Shown: positions 16,696 to 25,816 of the stretch, piece by piece
How positions within the stretch are numbered: the first letter of the stretch is position 1
Layout: the number at the start of each line of letters is the position of its first letter
Origin: Thermofontimicrobium_A sp034505795
GTDB lineage: Bacteria; Zhuqueibacterota; Zhuqueibacteria; Thermofontimicrobiales; Thermofontimicrobiaceae
Direction: 5' to 3'
Length of the DNA: 46,794 nucleotides
NCBI GenBank assembly: GCA_034505795.1
Contig: JAPDQM010000021.1
Span: 1 to 46,794 of the forward strand
Translations under genes and position numbers: made by a program
The notes under the pieces: generated by a model
Databases searched by the model: none
Told to the model about the DNA's origin: nothing
What the model saw: only the letters and a program-made list of their open reading frames with translations

Positions 16696-16728
16696 AGCAT
16701 TCCTAAAGCTCCGAGCTTTAGGAATGCT
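16696..16728 (-). terminator. Intrinsic terminator after the ferritin-like gene
   Basis: AGCATTCCTAAAGCTC and GAGCTTTAGGAATGCT are perfectly inverted 16-mers around one base. On the - strand the stem is followed by GTTTTTACCC. It lies 5 bp past the ferritin-like gene's stop and should at least reduce transcription into the heme-protein gene. Confidence 0.85.
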
Positions 16729-16733
16729 ATTCA

Positions 16734-17249
16734 TTAGCCACCCCACGGCATCTTCGAATATTCATCCGTCAGCTTATCCCGAAACTGCTTGAAATAGTGC
16801 TCATGGCTCTTTTCCCAATCAGACAGCATTTTCAGCGCGTCTTTCGCCTTTTGATCGGTTACCGTATTGGCCATTCGACCATAAAATTCGCTCAGGTCTT
16901 TTTCGATCAGATAGGCGGTATTGAACACCGTCACATCAGGAATCATCGAGCCTTCGATGGATTGCTCCAGCAACTCCGTTTGCGCCCGCTGCTTGAAATA
17001 ATCAGACTCCTGCATCACAACATTTTCGACGTGCTGTTTATCAATTTCGCCTGTTGACTTCAGGTCATTGATAATGTCGCTGATGAATTTAATGTGCTTC
17101 TTTTCTTCCTCGATCAGCACTTTGAAGGCGCTGACCGCTGCGCCAGTACCCAATCGCTCCAGCGATGTGGAAAAAAAGCTCATCCCAGTTTTTTCCTGGT
17201 TCAGGGCGTATTCAAAAATTTTGATCAAATTGTCTGTAATAGGTTGCAT
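16734..17249 (-). CDS. Ferritin-like/rubrerythrin-type diiron protein
   Basis: A 171-residue four-helix protein with ferritin-like carboxylate and histidine motifs: Glu in ALNQEKTG (helix 1), EEEKKH (helix 2), EKDLSEFY (helix 3) and EKSHEHYF (helix 4). Two E-x2-H type pairs, EKKH and EKSH, indicate a diiron site. There is no rubredoxin domain, so it is a rubrerythrin-like domain protein rather than full rubrerythrin. The role is probably peroxide reduction or iron handling, protecting the oxygen-sensitive formate dehydrogenase. AGGATATTCTC precedes ATG 17249. A strong terminator follows. Confidence 0.85.
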   Translation of the reverse strand: MQPITDNLIKIFEYALNQEKTGMSFFSTSLERLGTGAAVSAFKVLIEEEKKHIKFISDIINDLKSTGEIDKQHVENVVMQESDYFKQRAQTELLEQSIEGSMIPDVTVFNTAYLIEKDLSEFYGRMANTVTDQKAKDALKMLSDWEKSHEHYFKQFRDKLTDEYSKMPWGG

Positions 17250-17409
17250 GAGAATATCCTAAAATTAACTTAAAAAGTAAGGGACACAGAGAAGCCCGAA
17301 GAAGACAGAGTACTCAGAATTTTAATTAATCTTTTTTTTTCGGTGATCCTCGAATTCCCTGCGTCCATCCTTAAAAGAATTTTAACCAGATACCTTTCGC
17401 AGTATTACA

Positions 17410-18663
17410 CTAAGCAGTTTTGGCCTTCGGTTTTTTATAAGTCACTGCCAGTAGAAATCCAATCACCAACAGCGCCGCAGCAAAGAACAGCGCGCCCCTG
17501 AAGGTGCCTGTCATTTCTTTGATACGAGCAAAAACCAGTGGACCAATGATACCAGCAACGCCCCATGCGGTCAGCATAGTGCCATAAATACGACCGATAA
17601 ATTTCGGTCCGAATGTATCCGCTGCAAACGCTGGCATGGTGGCGAATCCTCCGCCATAGCAGGCTAACATGTAACATGCCATAACAGCGAACAGAACATA
17701 GCTGGCAACCGAAGGTAATAAAACATAAAGCACGGCTTGAGTGATGAACATGATGGTAAACACCATTTTTCTGCCGATGCCATCAGAAACCCAGGCCCAA
17801 AACAGCCGTCCGAGACCATTGAAGATCGAGGCGATTGCCAGGATAGTTCCGCCCATGGCAGCCAATTTAACCGCTTCTGCATTAGCGAATGACTTTTTGA
17901 GTACATCCTGCGCCATGGGTGAAAGCTGAGAAATCAAGCCAATGCCAGCCGAAATGTTCAAAAATAGCATAAGCCATAAGATGTACCATTGTGGCGTTCG
18001 TAGAGCTGTTTTGAAAGTATAGGATTCCGCATCCGAAGTTCCTGCGCCAGCTTTTGGAGTGAAGCCAGCCGGCAACCAGCCTTTTGGTGGATTTGAGTAG
18101 AATTGAGCAGCGCCGGTAACCAGAATCAAAAAGATCACCCCCCAGATGAAAAATGTGTTAGCAACCCCGATGGAAGCAATGTTATGCGGAGCAATCAGCC
18201 CCATAAAGAAAGCGCCAGCACCAAAACCCATCACTGCCAACCCCGTCACCAAGCCGCGTTTATCTGGAAACCAGCGAATCAAGGTGGCAATCGGAGTAAC
18301 ATAGCCAAAGCCGTTTCCAATGCCAGCAATCAAACCGTAACCAATCCAGAGCAGATATAAGCTGCCAATTTTGTCGGCAATGCCAGCAATTAATGTACCG
18401 ATACCAAATAGAATTCCGCCCAATGTAGCTACAAACCGGGGTCCCTTCTTATCGACCAGCAATCCGCCAAATGCCGCCGCCAGTCCAATAACTCCGATGC
18501 AAATACTGAAGGTTGTTTGGGTAGCCGTTTCCCCCCAGCCATGTGACGCCATCAACGCTTTTTTAAAGACCGACCAAGCATAGACCGTACCTAAACTAAG
18601 TTGCATGATAACCGCTGCAATCGCAATAATCCAGCGTCTGCTTTCTAACTTCTCATTGCTCAT
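17410..18663 (-). CDS. OFA-family MFS carrier, possibly a formate transporter
   Basis: A 417-residue, 12-helix major facilitator of the oxalate/formate antiporter group. The N-terminal RRWIIAIAAVIMQLSLGTVYAWSVF is the family signature, with DKKGPR in the 2-3 loop, GIGNGFGYVTPIATLIRWFPDKRG at helices 4-5 and DGIGRK in the 8-9 loop. Members exchange small carboxylates across the inner membrane. Lying 84 bp after the formate dehydrogenase gene on the same strand, it is a good candidate for formate (or oxalate) import or exchange. Substrate is inferred from context. GAGAGGG precedes the ATG. Confidence 0.85.
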   Translation of the reverse strand: MSNEKLESRRWIIAIAAVIMQLSLGTVYAWSVFKKALMASHGWGETATQTTFSICIGVIGLAAAFGGLLVDKKGPRFVATLGGILFGIGTLIAGIADKIGSLYLLWIGYGLIAGIGNGFGYVTPIATLIRWFPDKRGLVTGLAVMGFGAGAFFMGLIAPHNIASIGVANTFFIWGVIFLILVTGAAQFYSNPPKGWLPAGFTPKAGAGTSDAESYTFKTALRTPQWYILWLMLFLNISAGIGLISQLSPMAQDVLKKSFANAEAVKLAAMGGTILAIASIFNGLGRLFWAWVSDGIGRKMVFTIMFITQAVLYVLLPSVASYVLFAVMACYMLACYGGGFATMPAFAADTFGPKFIGRIYGTMLTAWGVAGIIGPLVFARIKEMTGTFRGALFFAAALLVIGFLLAVTYKKPKAKTA

Positions 18664-18693
18664 ACTTTTTCCCTCTCAATTGTTCGTTAAGTA

Positions 18694-18724
18694 ACTGACC
18701 GGTCACTCTGAGTGACCGGTCAGT
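18694..18724. other. Perfect 15-bp hairpin between fdhA and the MFS gene
   Basis: ACTGACCGGTCACTC and GAGTGACCGGTCAGT are perfect inverted repeats around one base. No T-run follows on either strand, so it is unlikely to be a standard terminator. In the fdhA-MFS transcript it may stabilise the upstream message or set relative levels. Confidence 0.7.
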
Positions 18725-18747
18725 ATGTTTAAAATGGTAGTTGAATC

Positions 18748-21447
18748 TTATATTTTTTCAATCGCCACTGCCGCCACTTTGTACTCTGGAATTTTGGCAA
18801 TCGGATCCAGCGCATCGATGGTTAGCAGATTCGCCGCAGAATCCGCATAATGCCAGGGGATAAAAACGCTGCCTTTGAACGGGCGATTGGAAATGAGCGC
18901 CTTCAATTTAATTTCTCCCCGACGGCTTCGAACCCTAACCAATTCTCCGCCCTGGATGCCCAATCGCTGGGCATCTTTGGGATGTATCTCAATGTAATTC
19001 TCTGGCGCCTTTTCATTCAGCACGTAGGAATTTCCAGACATTGTAGCAGTGTGATATTGATACAGGATTCGCCCGGTGGACAGGATAAACGGATATTCCT
19101 CGTCTGGCAATTCCGCTGGTTCCAGATGCTCGCAGACCGAAAATAGCGCCAGTCCTCGAACGAATTTTTCTTTGTGCAGAATCGCTGTGCCAGGATGATC
19201 TTCGTTGGGACAGGGCCATTGAATGCCGCCCTTTTCCAATCGCTTATAAGTGATTCCCGCATAGGATGGCGTGCACTTTCGTATTTCTTCGAAGATTTGT
19301 TCTGGCGTCCCTGGCGATAAGTTGGGATAGCCCATCCGTTTGGCCAGTTCATGGAGAATGTCATAATCCTGCCACACTTCGCCCGGCGACTTGATGGCCT
19401 TTCTAACTCGCTGCACGCGTCGGCTGGTGTTGGTGATCGTGCCATCCTTTTCTGCAAAGCTCGGTGCAGGAAAAACCACCGTCGCCAATTGTGCAGTCTC
19501 GGTCAACATAATATCCTGAACGATGAACAGGTCTAAATTTTTGATAGCGTGTTGAATATGATTGCTATTTGGATCCGATAACACTGGATTCTCGCCCATG
19601 ATGTAAATCGCCTTGACCTTGCCCTCATCGGCCGCATTGAACATCTCCACAACGGTCAAACCGATTTTATCGTCCAGGTTTTCCACGCCCCAGAATTGCT
19701 CAAACTTCTTGCGGACATCGGGATTGGTCACCGGCTGATAGGCAGGAAACACGTTCACCAATCCGCCCATATCGCAGGCACCCTGCACATTGGACTGTCC
19801 CCGCAGCGGATTGATGCCGGCGCCATACTTGCCGATATTGCCGGTCAACAGTTGCAGGTTGACACAAGACTTGACATTATTCGTGCCGGTAGTGTGCTGG
19901 GTAATGCCCATGCAATACAGCAGTGCAGCTTTATCCGCTTTGGCATATTCAATCGCCGCTTTGCGGATCAAATCTGCCGGCACGCCAGTGATTTTTTCGA
20001 CCCGTTCGGGATCGTATTTTAAAATGGTCTCTTTGAAGGCTTCATAATTTTCCGTGCGCGTCTGAATGTATTCTTTGTCCTCCAGCCCTTCGGAAATTAT
20101 CACATTCATCATCCCGTTGATCAAAGCGATGTCGGTGCCATTGCGTTGTTGCAGCCAATAAGTGGCATGATCCACCAGATCGATGCGACGCGGATCAGCG
20201 ATAATCAGCTTGGCACCTTTTGCCACTGCCTGTTTCACATAATAGCCAATGACCGGATGGTTTTCGGTGGTATTGGAGCCGATGATGAAGAACATATCGG
20301 AGTCTTTGAATTCGCGCATGGAGTTGGTCATTGCGCCAGAGCCTAACGTCGCAGCCAGACCGGCTACGGTGGCGCTGTGTCAGAGCCGGGCGCAGTGATC
20401 GACATTGTTGGTTTTGATCACTGCCCTCATAAATTTTTGAAAGATGTAATTCTCTTCGTTGGTGCACTTGGCCGAACACAATCCCGCAATGGCATTCGAG
20501 CCATACTTATTTTTAATCTCTAATAATTTGTTGGCCGTAAAATCCAGCGCCTCATCCCAGGACACCTCTTCCAACTTGCCATTTTTGCGGAGCAGAGGTT
20601 TGGTCAATCGATTGGGCGAGTTCACAAAATCCAATCCGAAGCGGCCTTTGACGCAGAGGGATCCTTCATTATCGGTATCGCCTTCCACGCCATAGACCCG
20701 CACGATCTGATTATCTTTCACATGCAATTCCATCTGGCAGCCCACGCCGCAGTAAGGGCAAGTGGTCTGCACTTTGGTCATCTCGTAGCTGCGGCCCTTG
20801 CCGATGGCTTGCTTTTCCGTCAACGCGCCGACTGGGCAGAGCTGTACGCATTCGCCGCACTGGACACAGGTTGATTCGCCCATGGGCTTGTCATCATCGC
20901 AGACGACTACCGAATGATTGCTGCGCCAACCCATCGCCAGCACCCGATTGATCACCACATTGTTGCAGCCCTTGATGCAACGGAAGCATTGGATACACTT
21001 GTTGGGATCGTAAACGATGCCGGGGCTGGACTCATCCAGCGGTAATTTTTTATCATGAATGGGATAGGAAGGCGTTTCGATGCCGAGCATATAGGCCGCG
21101 TCCTGCAACTCACAGCGGCCATTGCGCTCGCATGCGATGCAATTGTGATGCCCATTGCTGAGCAATAACTCCACGATCATCCGTCGCACCGCCAGCGTAC
21201 GTTCTGTCGTCGCATGAACCACCATGTCCTCTTTCACTGGCACAGAACAAGCCGTCTGCAAACCCTTCATGCCGTCCACTTCCACGACGCACACACGACA
21301 TAGCGCGGCTTGCCCGGTTTTGGGATGATAGCACAAATGTGGAATCTTGATGCCATGCTGCAGCGCGGCATTCAAAATGGTCGTGCCCTTGGGTACAGTA
21401 ATTTTTTTATCATCAATGGTCAGATTCACCAGCGCCACTTCAGCCAT
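18748..21447 (-). CDS. fdhA: Selenocysteine formate dehydrogenase catalytic subunit with NuoG-like N-terminus
   Basis: One gene read through an in-frame TGA (20380-20382) as Sec356, giving 899 residues. Formate is oxidised to CO2 at a molybdenum or tungsten bis-MGD centre. N-terminal part: [2Fe-2S] ligands Cys39/50/53/67; a His-Cys cluster (His100 or 101, Cys103/106/112); two ferredoxin clusters Cys151/154/157/161 and Cys194/197/200/204. Catalytic part: [4Fe-4S] Cys230/233/237/265, then HCARL-Sec-HSATVAG, matching the E. coli FdhF context (CARV-Sec-HGPSVAG), and a C-terminal molydopterin domain (LSTGRILYQYHTATMSGN). The frame is the same on both sides of the TGA. GAGGAGAAAACGG precedes the ATG. 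Expected partners are NuoE and NuoF further down the same strand. Two separate pseudogene fragments is the alternative, much less likely. Confidence 0.95.
20340..20382 (-). promoter_or_regulatory. SECIS element for selenocysteine insertion in fdhA
   Basis: In the mRNA just after the UGA, GUAGCC (20362-20367) pairs with GGCUGC (20351-20356) around the loop GGUCU (20357-20361). The E. coli fdhF SECIS has the same GGUCU apical loop at about the same distance from its UGA, where SelB binds. One G-U pair occurs in the six-pair upper stem. It confirms UGA recoding; selA, selB and tRNA-Sec must lie elsewhere. Confidence 0.85.
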
Positions 21448-21479
21448 CCGTTTTCTCCTCTTAAAATATGATTATCTGC

Positions 21480-21539
21480 AACGCAATTTGCCAAGTTGCG
21501 TTACGCCAAATTGCTTTACGATGACAAACGCAATTTGCC
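21480..21539. repeat. Two 13-bp direct repeats upstream of fdhA
   Basis: AACGCAATTTGCC occurs at 21480-21492 and 21527-21539, 47 bp apart, with an inverted relative GCCAAATTGC between them. They fill the 92-bp gap between the upstream kinase gene and fdhA. They could be an operator or a small interspersed repeat; I cannot tell which. Confidence 0.6.
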
Positions 21540-23054
21540 CTAAATAGGCAGATAGACATCAAACTGGCTGCCCTCGTTCAATTTGCTTTTCACTTTGATA
21601 AAACCATTGTGCAGTTCGGCGATCCGTTTCGTGATATTTAATCCCAGACCAGTGCCGGGTATTTTTTGAATCACCTCGCTTTTGGAGCGATAAAATTCTT
21701 GAAAGATCTTGTCCAGTTCTTCCTCTGCGATGCCATAGCCCGTGTCAATAAACGAAATCACCACATACTTATCCTGAACTTCACCTTTAATTGTGATCGC
21801 TCCCCCCTCTTTATTGTACTTGATTGCGTTACTCATCAAATTGGAAAATAGATAAGTCAATGCGTTCTTGTCACCCATGATAACAGGGAATTGCTGTGGT
21901 ATTTCATAGCGGATGATAAGGCGCTTTTTCTGGGCTTCATTTTCCATGAACGCGCCAATCTCCGTGATTAACTTTCGGACATCGACTGGCGTCATCTCCT
22001 GCGTCAGCCGGCCTGATTCGATCGAGGTCAAACTCAACAAATCCTGGATCAAATTTCGCAACGTCTCAGCCTTGTCCCGCGAACGCACCAGGTACTCCAT
22101 CTGCTTGTCGGGCCTATCTTTAACAAATCCCTTAATGATGATATCCAGATACCCTTCGATGGTGCTAATAGGAGCTTTCAGTTCATGGGCGACCACCGAT
22201 ACCAATTTCTGGAATTCTGCTTTCATCCGCTCCAGTTTTTTCTCTTCGGATATATCTCGAAGCACCAGAGCCACGCCGGAAAGCTCTGCCCGCTTCTCTC
22301 GGATCGGTGCCAGGGTTACAAAAAAGGTTCTGCTTTCGGCCTGATCAACCACGATTTCCCGGGTGACGAACTGCTGGACGTTGAAATCCTCGCTCTGAAG
22401 TGCTTCGAAGATCAGATTTTCCAGTACGGGACTGTTCAACTTGCCTTGAATGGGGGTGTTGGTTTTGCATGGAGTTGCCAATCCCAGCAATCGGCACGCC
22501 ACCGCGTTGATCAAGAGCAACCGCCCATCTTTATCTACTGCGATCAGTCCCTCACCCATGCAGTTGATAATGGTGGTCATGCGGGATTTCTGGGCGGCCA
22601 ATTTGTACAAACTTTTCTCTCGTCCTACTCGCAGCCGTTCGGCACGCAGTAGTAGGGCACGACGCTCCAGCCCTCGCCGAACCACATTTCTCAATTCCTC
22701 GGGCGTGAAAGGCTTGGAGAGATAATCATAAACACCTTTTTTTAAGGTTTCGACGGCCGACTCAATCGTTGCAAATCCGGTGATGACCACTACAATGATA
22801 TTCGCATCGATCTCCCGAATCGCATCCAGAAATTCCGTACCAGACATCTCGGGCATCATGAGATCCAGCAGCACCAGATCGTACTTATTGCTCTTGATCT
22901 TTTCCAGCCCGATTCGCCCATTTTCCGCCACGTCAATCGCCAGCCCCAATGGCTGAAGCGTTCGCAAACAGGCCAGGCGAATCACCTCATCGTCATCAAC
23001 GATCAGAATGTGAGGAACTTGGCTTGTGGAGCTATTTTGATCCATCAGTTTCAT
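21540..23054 (-). CDS. Receiver-PAS-histidine kinase hybrid
   Basis: A 504-residue soluble protein with the receiver first. Residues about 15-135 are a receiver (ILIVDDDEVI, acceptor in LVLLDLMMP, Thr in VITGFA, Lys in LSKPFTP). About 165-280 is a PAS-like domain (INCMGEGLIAVDKDGRLLLINAVACRLLG). The kinase follows: phospho-His in VSVVAHELKAPIST, N box NLMSNAIKYNKEGG, G1 DTGYGIAEEELDKIF and G2 GTGLGLNI. No membrane segment, so it senses an internal cue or is controlled through its receiver. ATG 23054 or the ATG three codons later may be the start. It is 92 bp upstream of fdhA and may be cotranscribed with it. Confidence 0.9.
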   Translation of the reverse strand: MKLMDQNSSTSQVPHILIVDDDEVIRLACLRTLQPLGLAIDVAENGRIGLEKIKSNKYDLVLLDLMMPEMSGTEFLDAIREIDANIIVVVITGFATIESAVETLKKGVYDYLSKPFTPEELRNVVRRGLERRALLLRAERLRVGREKSLYKLAAQKSRMTTIINCMGEGLIAVDKDGRLLLINAVACRLLGLATPCKTNTPIQGKLNSPVLENLIFEALQSEDFNVQQFVTREIVVDQAESRTFFVTLAPIREKRAELSGVALVLRDISEEKKLERMKAEFQKLVSVVAHELKAPISTIEGYLDIIIKGFVKDRPDKQMEYLVRSRDKAETLRNLIQDLLSLTSIESGRLTQEMTPVDVRKLITEIGAFMENEAQKKRLIIRYEIPQQFPVIMGDKNALTYLFSNLMSNAIKYNKEGGAITIKGEVQDKYVVISFIDTGYGIAEEELDKIFQEFYRSKSEVIQKIPGTGLGLNITKRIAELHNGFIKVKSKLNEGSQFDVYLPI

Positions 23055-23061
23055 CCGGCAA

Positions 23062-23886
23062 TTAGTGTCCCATCAGGGAAAGCTTTTTTGGCGACAATAA
23101 CTGCTCCACCTGTGGCATCACATCTTCGATTTTGACCGGTTTATCTAGATAAGACCACGTCGGCAGCGCGGATTTCACTCGTTCCAACATCGCTGCATGT
23201 TTCTCCACAAATGTCTTCGACAGAAAAATCAAAACTGGAATTCGCTTCATTTGTTCATCGTTCAAAAACTTATCCATGAAGTGTAATCCATCGCTGCCGA
23301 CGGGTACATCCATATCTACCATAATCAAATCGGGAGGTTTATTTTTTATTTTCTGATACGCTTCATCGGCCTGGTAAGAGATGTCGACGCGACAATGATG
23401 CAGCTCCAGATTGGCGCGATGTATTTCCAAAAAATCATCATTCTCATCAACCATGAGAATCTGGATTTGGTGATTGCTCTCTCCGGTGCTCTCCAGCATC
23501 AGATTCGAGCGGCGGTAGATCGCATTTTTGATCGCCAGCTTCAGATCATCCGGTCCGAACGAATCGAGATGATAGTAGTAAATTTTTTCCTTGCGAACCT
23601 TGGCTTCTAGTTCACGGGAGTTATCGTGCGTTTTAACGATAATCCGAGTCTGCGGATCGATGTCGCGCAAAATCTGGATGGTCTTTTCTATTGGCATCCC
23701 TTTCACATCAGCATCCAGAACAATCACATCAAAATGCGCATGCTGTGCGTGGCTAATAGCAGTGCCCAACTCATGCTCAACCGCCAATCCCAATTTATTC
23801 TTGCCAAAAAGATCGAACAATTGCTGCACGATCTGTTTTTCACGCTTTACAATGAACAACACTTTTCCGGCGACCACACTATTCAT
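23062..23886 (-). CDS. Tandem receiver protein (degenerate plus intact receiver)
   Basis: A 274-residue protein of two CheY-like domains. The first (residues 7-125) has IVLDADVKG at the acceptor position but KVLFIVKREKQ where the acidic pair belongs, so it is probably a non-phosphorylated pseudo-receiver. The second (about 140-265) has ILMVDENDD, acceptor Asp in LIMVDMDVPVG and YLDKPVK, and looks competent. No output domain or HTH. The stop is 7 bp from the receiver-PAS-kinase gene, so the two form one unit and likely exchange phosphate. Upstream lies a 358-bp non-coding gap. Confidence 0.82.
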   Translation of the reverse strand: MNSVVAGKVLFIVKREKQIVQQLFDLFGKNKLGLAVEHELGTAISHAQHAHFDVIVLDADVKGMPIEKTIQILRDIDPQTRIIVKTHDNSRELEAKVRKEKIYYYHLDSFGPDDLKLAIKNAIYRRSNLMLESTGESNHQIQILMVDENDDFLEIHRANLELHHCRVDISYQADEAYQKIKNKPPDLIMVDMDVPVGSDGLHFMDKFLNDEQMKRIPVLIFLSKTFVEKHAAMLERVKSALPTWSYLDKPVKIEDVMPQVEQLLSPKKLSLMGH

Positions 23887-24244
23887 TATCTTGCCTATAC
23901 TTCAACCATTCTGCCTGTCATGATTTAGCGGGATATATTACAGGCAAAATTCATGCCCGGTCGTCGGCGCAGAGGTGGAGCAGCTAACCCTCGAAAATTG
24001 GATGGATTATGAATGGGCATCTTTTCGCTGATACGATGAAAGTTCAATGCAAATTGAGATTTTTTTCTACACTTCCCGTGATCGTTGGCATCACGCCTAT
24101 TTCTTGAGCACAGCGAATGAGGAGATTTTCTACACTGGGCAATAATACCACAGGCTCAGGTTGAGGATTTCAGGATCAGAAACAATCGGCGCGGTAAGCG
24201 GACTATTGGCGTCAGGCATTTCGTATCGTAGTCACTGAACCAGA
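23887..24244. other. 358-bp gap without a gene
   Basis: No credible frame is found. The stretch holds two related direct repeats, GAGATTTTTTTCTACACTT (24056-24074) and GAGATTTTCTACACT (24122-24136), and should carry the promoter of the tandem receiver gene (- strand). I see no clear sigma-54 or sigma-70 consensus and no strong hairpin. Confidence 0.5.
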
Positions 24245-25615
24245 TCATGCTCGACTTGTCTTTTTTATGTCATAGCGTTTGATTTTATCATAAAGAGTTT
24301 TGCGATCAATTCCCAGCAGCCGGGCGGTCTTGGAACGATTCCAATCGGTGGCTTTTAGCGTCCGCAAAATATGCTCCCGCTCCAATTGGTCCAGACGTTT
24401 GATCTCATGACTGCTGGGGCTTTCCAGAGGAATCGTGCCTTGAATGTGCGGTGGCAAACTGGCCACCGTGATCTCGTTATCATCTTCTATCACCGCGGCT
24501 CGTTCAATAACATTTTCCAGCTCTCGCACATTGCCTGGCCAATTGTAATTTAAAAATATCTCCCGCACTCGAGGCGAGATGCCATAAATCATCTGCTGCC
24601 GCCGTTGATTATACTTTTCTAGAAAATAATGGGCCAGCGGCAAAATATCTTCTTTGCGCTCTCGCAGTGCTGGCAAATGGATCGGAATCACACTAATGCG
24701 GTAAAACAGGTCTTCACGAAAACTCCCTTCGTCAACAGCACGACGCAAATCTTTATTAGTGGCAGCAATGACTCGCACATCGACTTTGATAGTTTCGGAT
24801 GACCCCACACGTCGAATCTCCTTTTCTTGAATCGCCCGCAAAATTTTTGATTGGATGTTTAGCGAGATATTGCCAATTTCATCAAAGAAAAACGTCCCGC
24901 CAGAAGCCAGTTCCAGACTACCGTGCTTGGTGGCAATAGCACCGGTGAAGGAACCTTTGACATGCCCAAACAGCTCGCTCTCGAATAGCGTTTCCACCAG
25001 CGAATTGCAATCGACTGCCATGAACGGCTTATGGCGCCGCTGGCTGTTGTAATGAATGGCCTTCGCGATGAGTTCCTTGCCGGTACCCGTTTCGCCAGTA
25101 ATCAGTACCGTGCTATCGGTGGGCGCCACCTTTTGGACCAGCTCATAAACCTCCAACATCCTTGGGCTTTGACCAATGATGGTTTCGATCTGGCCATTGC
25201 GATCGAAATGAAGCTGACGGGGTTTGCCATCTTTCAAGATGGCGCGCTTTTCAAGAATCTTGTGCAACACCTGCCGAATGGTGTCAACGGAAAAGGGTTT
25301 TTGAAGATAATCGTAGGCTCCAAATTTCATCGCCTCCACCGCAGTTTCCACAGTGGCATAGCCGGTAATGATAACCACGTCGGTTTTGGGGCTGCGCTGG
25401 CGAATTTCTTTAAGCAGGTCCAGACCATCGATGCCAGGCATTTTCAGATCGACTAAAGCCAGGTCGAACCGGCCGCTTTTTAGTGTAGCCAGCGCCTGCG
25501 TGCCGTTTTCGACGACATGGCACGTGTGCCCTTCTTTATCCAGCAGTTGGCTTAGCGATAATCGAATTGCATGATCATCATCAACGATTACGATTTTTAA
25601 ATTATCTCCACCCAT
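24245..25615 (-). CDS. NtrC-family sigma-54-dependent response regulator
   Basis: A 456-residue activator of sigma-54 promoters. Receiver at residues 5-125 (IVIVDDDHAI, acceptor in LALVDLKMPG, LQKPFS). AAA+ domain about 145-380: Walker A GETGTGKE, the sigma-54 contact GSFTGA, Walker B GGTFFFDEIG, and RRVGSSETIKVDVRVIAATN. A C-terminal Fis-type HTH is NRSKTARLLGIDRKTLYDKI. All key residues are intact. It lies between the Cache kinase upstream and the formate dehydrogenase-linked receivers downstream, and would pair with the NtrB-like kinase at 25817-27808. Its target promoters were not identified. Confidence 0.93.
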   Translation of the reverse strand: MGGDNLKIVIVDDDHAIRLSLSQLLDKEGHTCHVVENGTQALATLKSGRFDLALVDLKMPGIDGLDLLKEIRQRSPKTDVVIITGYATVETAVEAMKFGAYDYLQKPFSVDTIRQVLHKILEKRAILKDGKPRQLHFDRNGQIETIIGQSPRMLEVYELVQKVAPTDSTVLITGETGTGKELIAKAIHYNSQRRHKPFMAVDCNSLVETLFESELFGHVKGSFTGAIATKHGSLELASGGTFFFDEIGNISLNIQSKILRAIQEKEIRRVGSSETIKVDVRVIAATNKDLRRAVDEGSFREDLFYRISVIPIHLPALRERKEDILPLAHYFLEKYNQRRQQMIYGISPRVREIFLNYNWPGNVRELENVIERAAVIEDDNEITVASLPPHIQGTIPLESPSSHEIKRLDQLEREHILRTLKATDWNRSKTARLLGIDRKTLYDKIKRYDIKKTSRA

Positions 25616-25816
25616 GATCGATTCACTTCTAAATTAACCGGCGTAGTCTTCAGATAAGAGCAATCAGTCTCACAATTTCTGGTATTGACCAGAGGCGACG
25701 CCATGGCCAGAATTTCTATAAACCAATGGCCTTCATCTGCGCACGTCTGCCGGCATGAGATGGCAGGAAAACTCTCCGCCGACCCCTCGCCGCAACATTT
25801 TCGCCCTCCGGTTTAA

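Noticed and set aside
18694..18724. Standard terminator after fdhA
   Set aside because: The stem is perfect but no T-run follows on either strand.
18748..20331. A separate 527-residue molybdopterin oxidoreductase gene
   Set aside because: Its ATG (MTNSMREF) is in the middle of the active-site domain and the frame continues upstream to a Sec-type UGA. It is the second part of fdhA.
22185..22652. 155-residue frame opposite the receiver-PAS-kinase gene
   Set aside because: Pure shadow of a gene with all kinase boxes intact.
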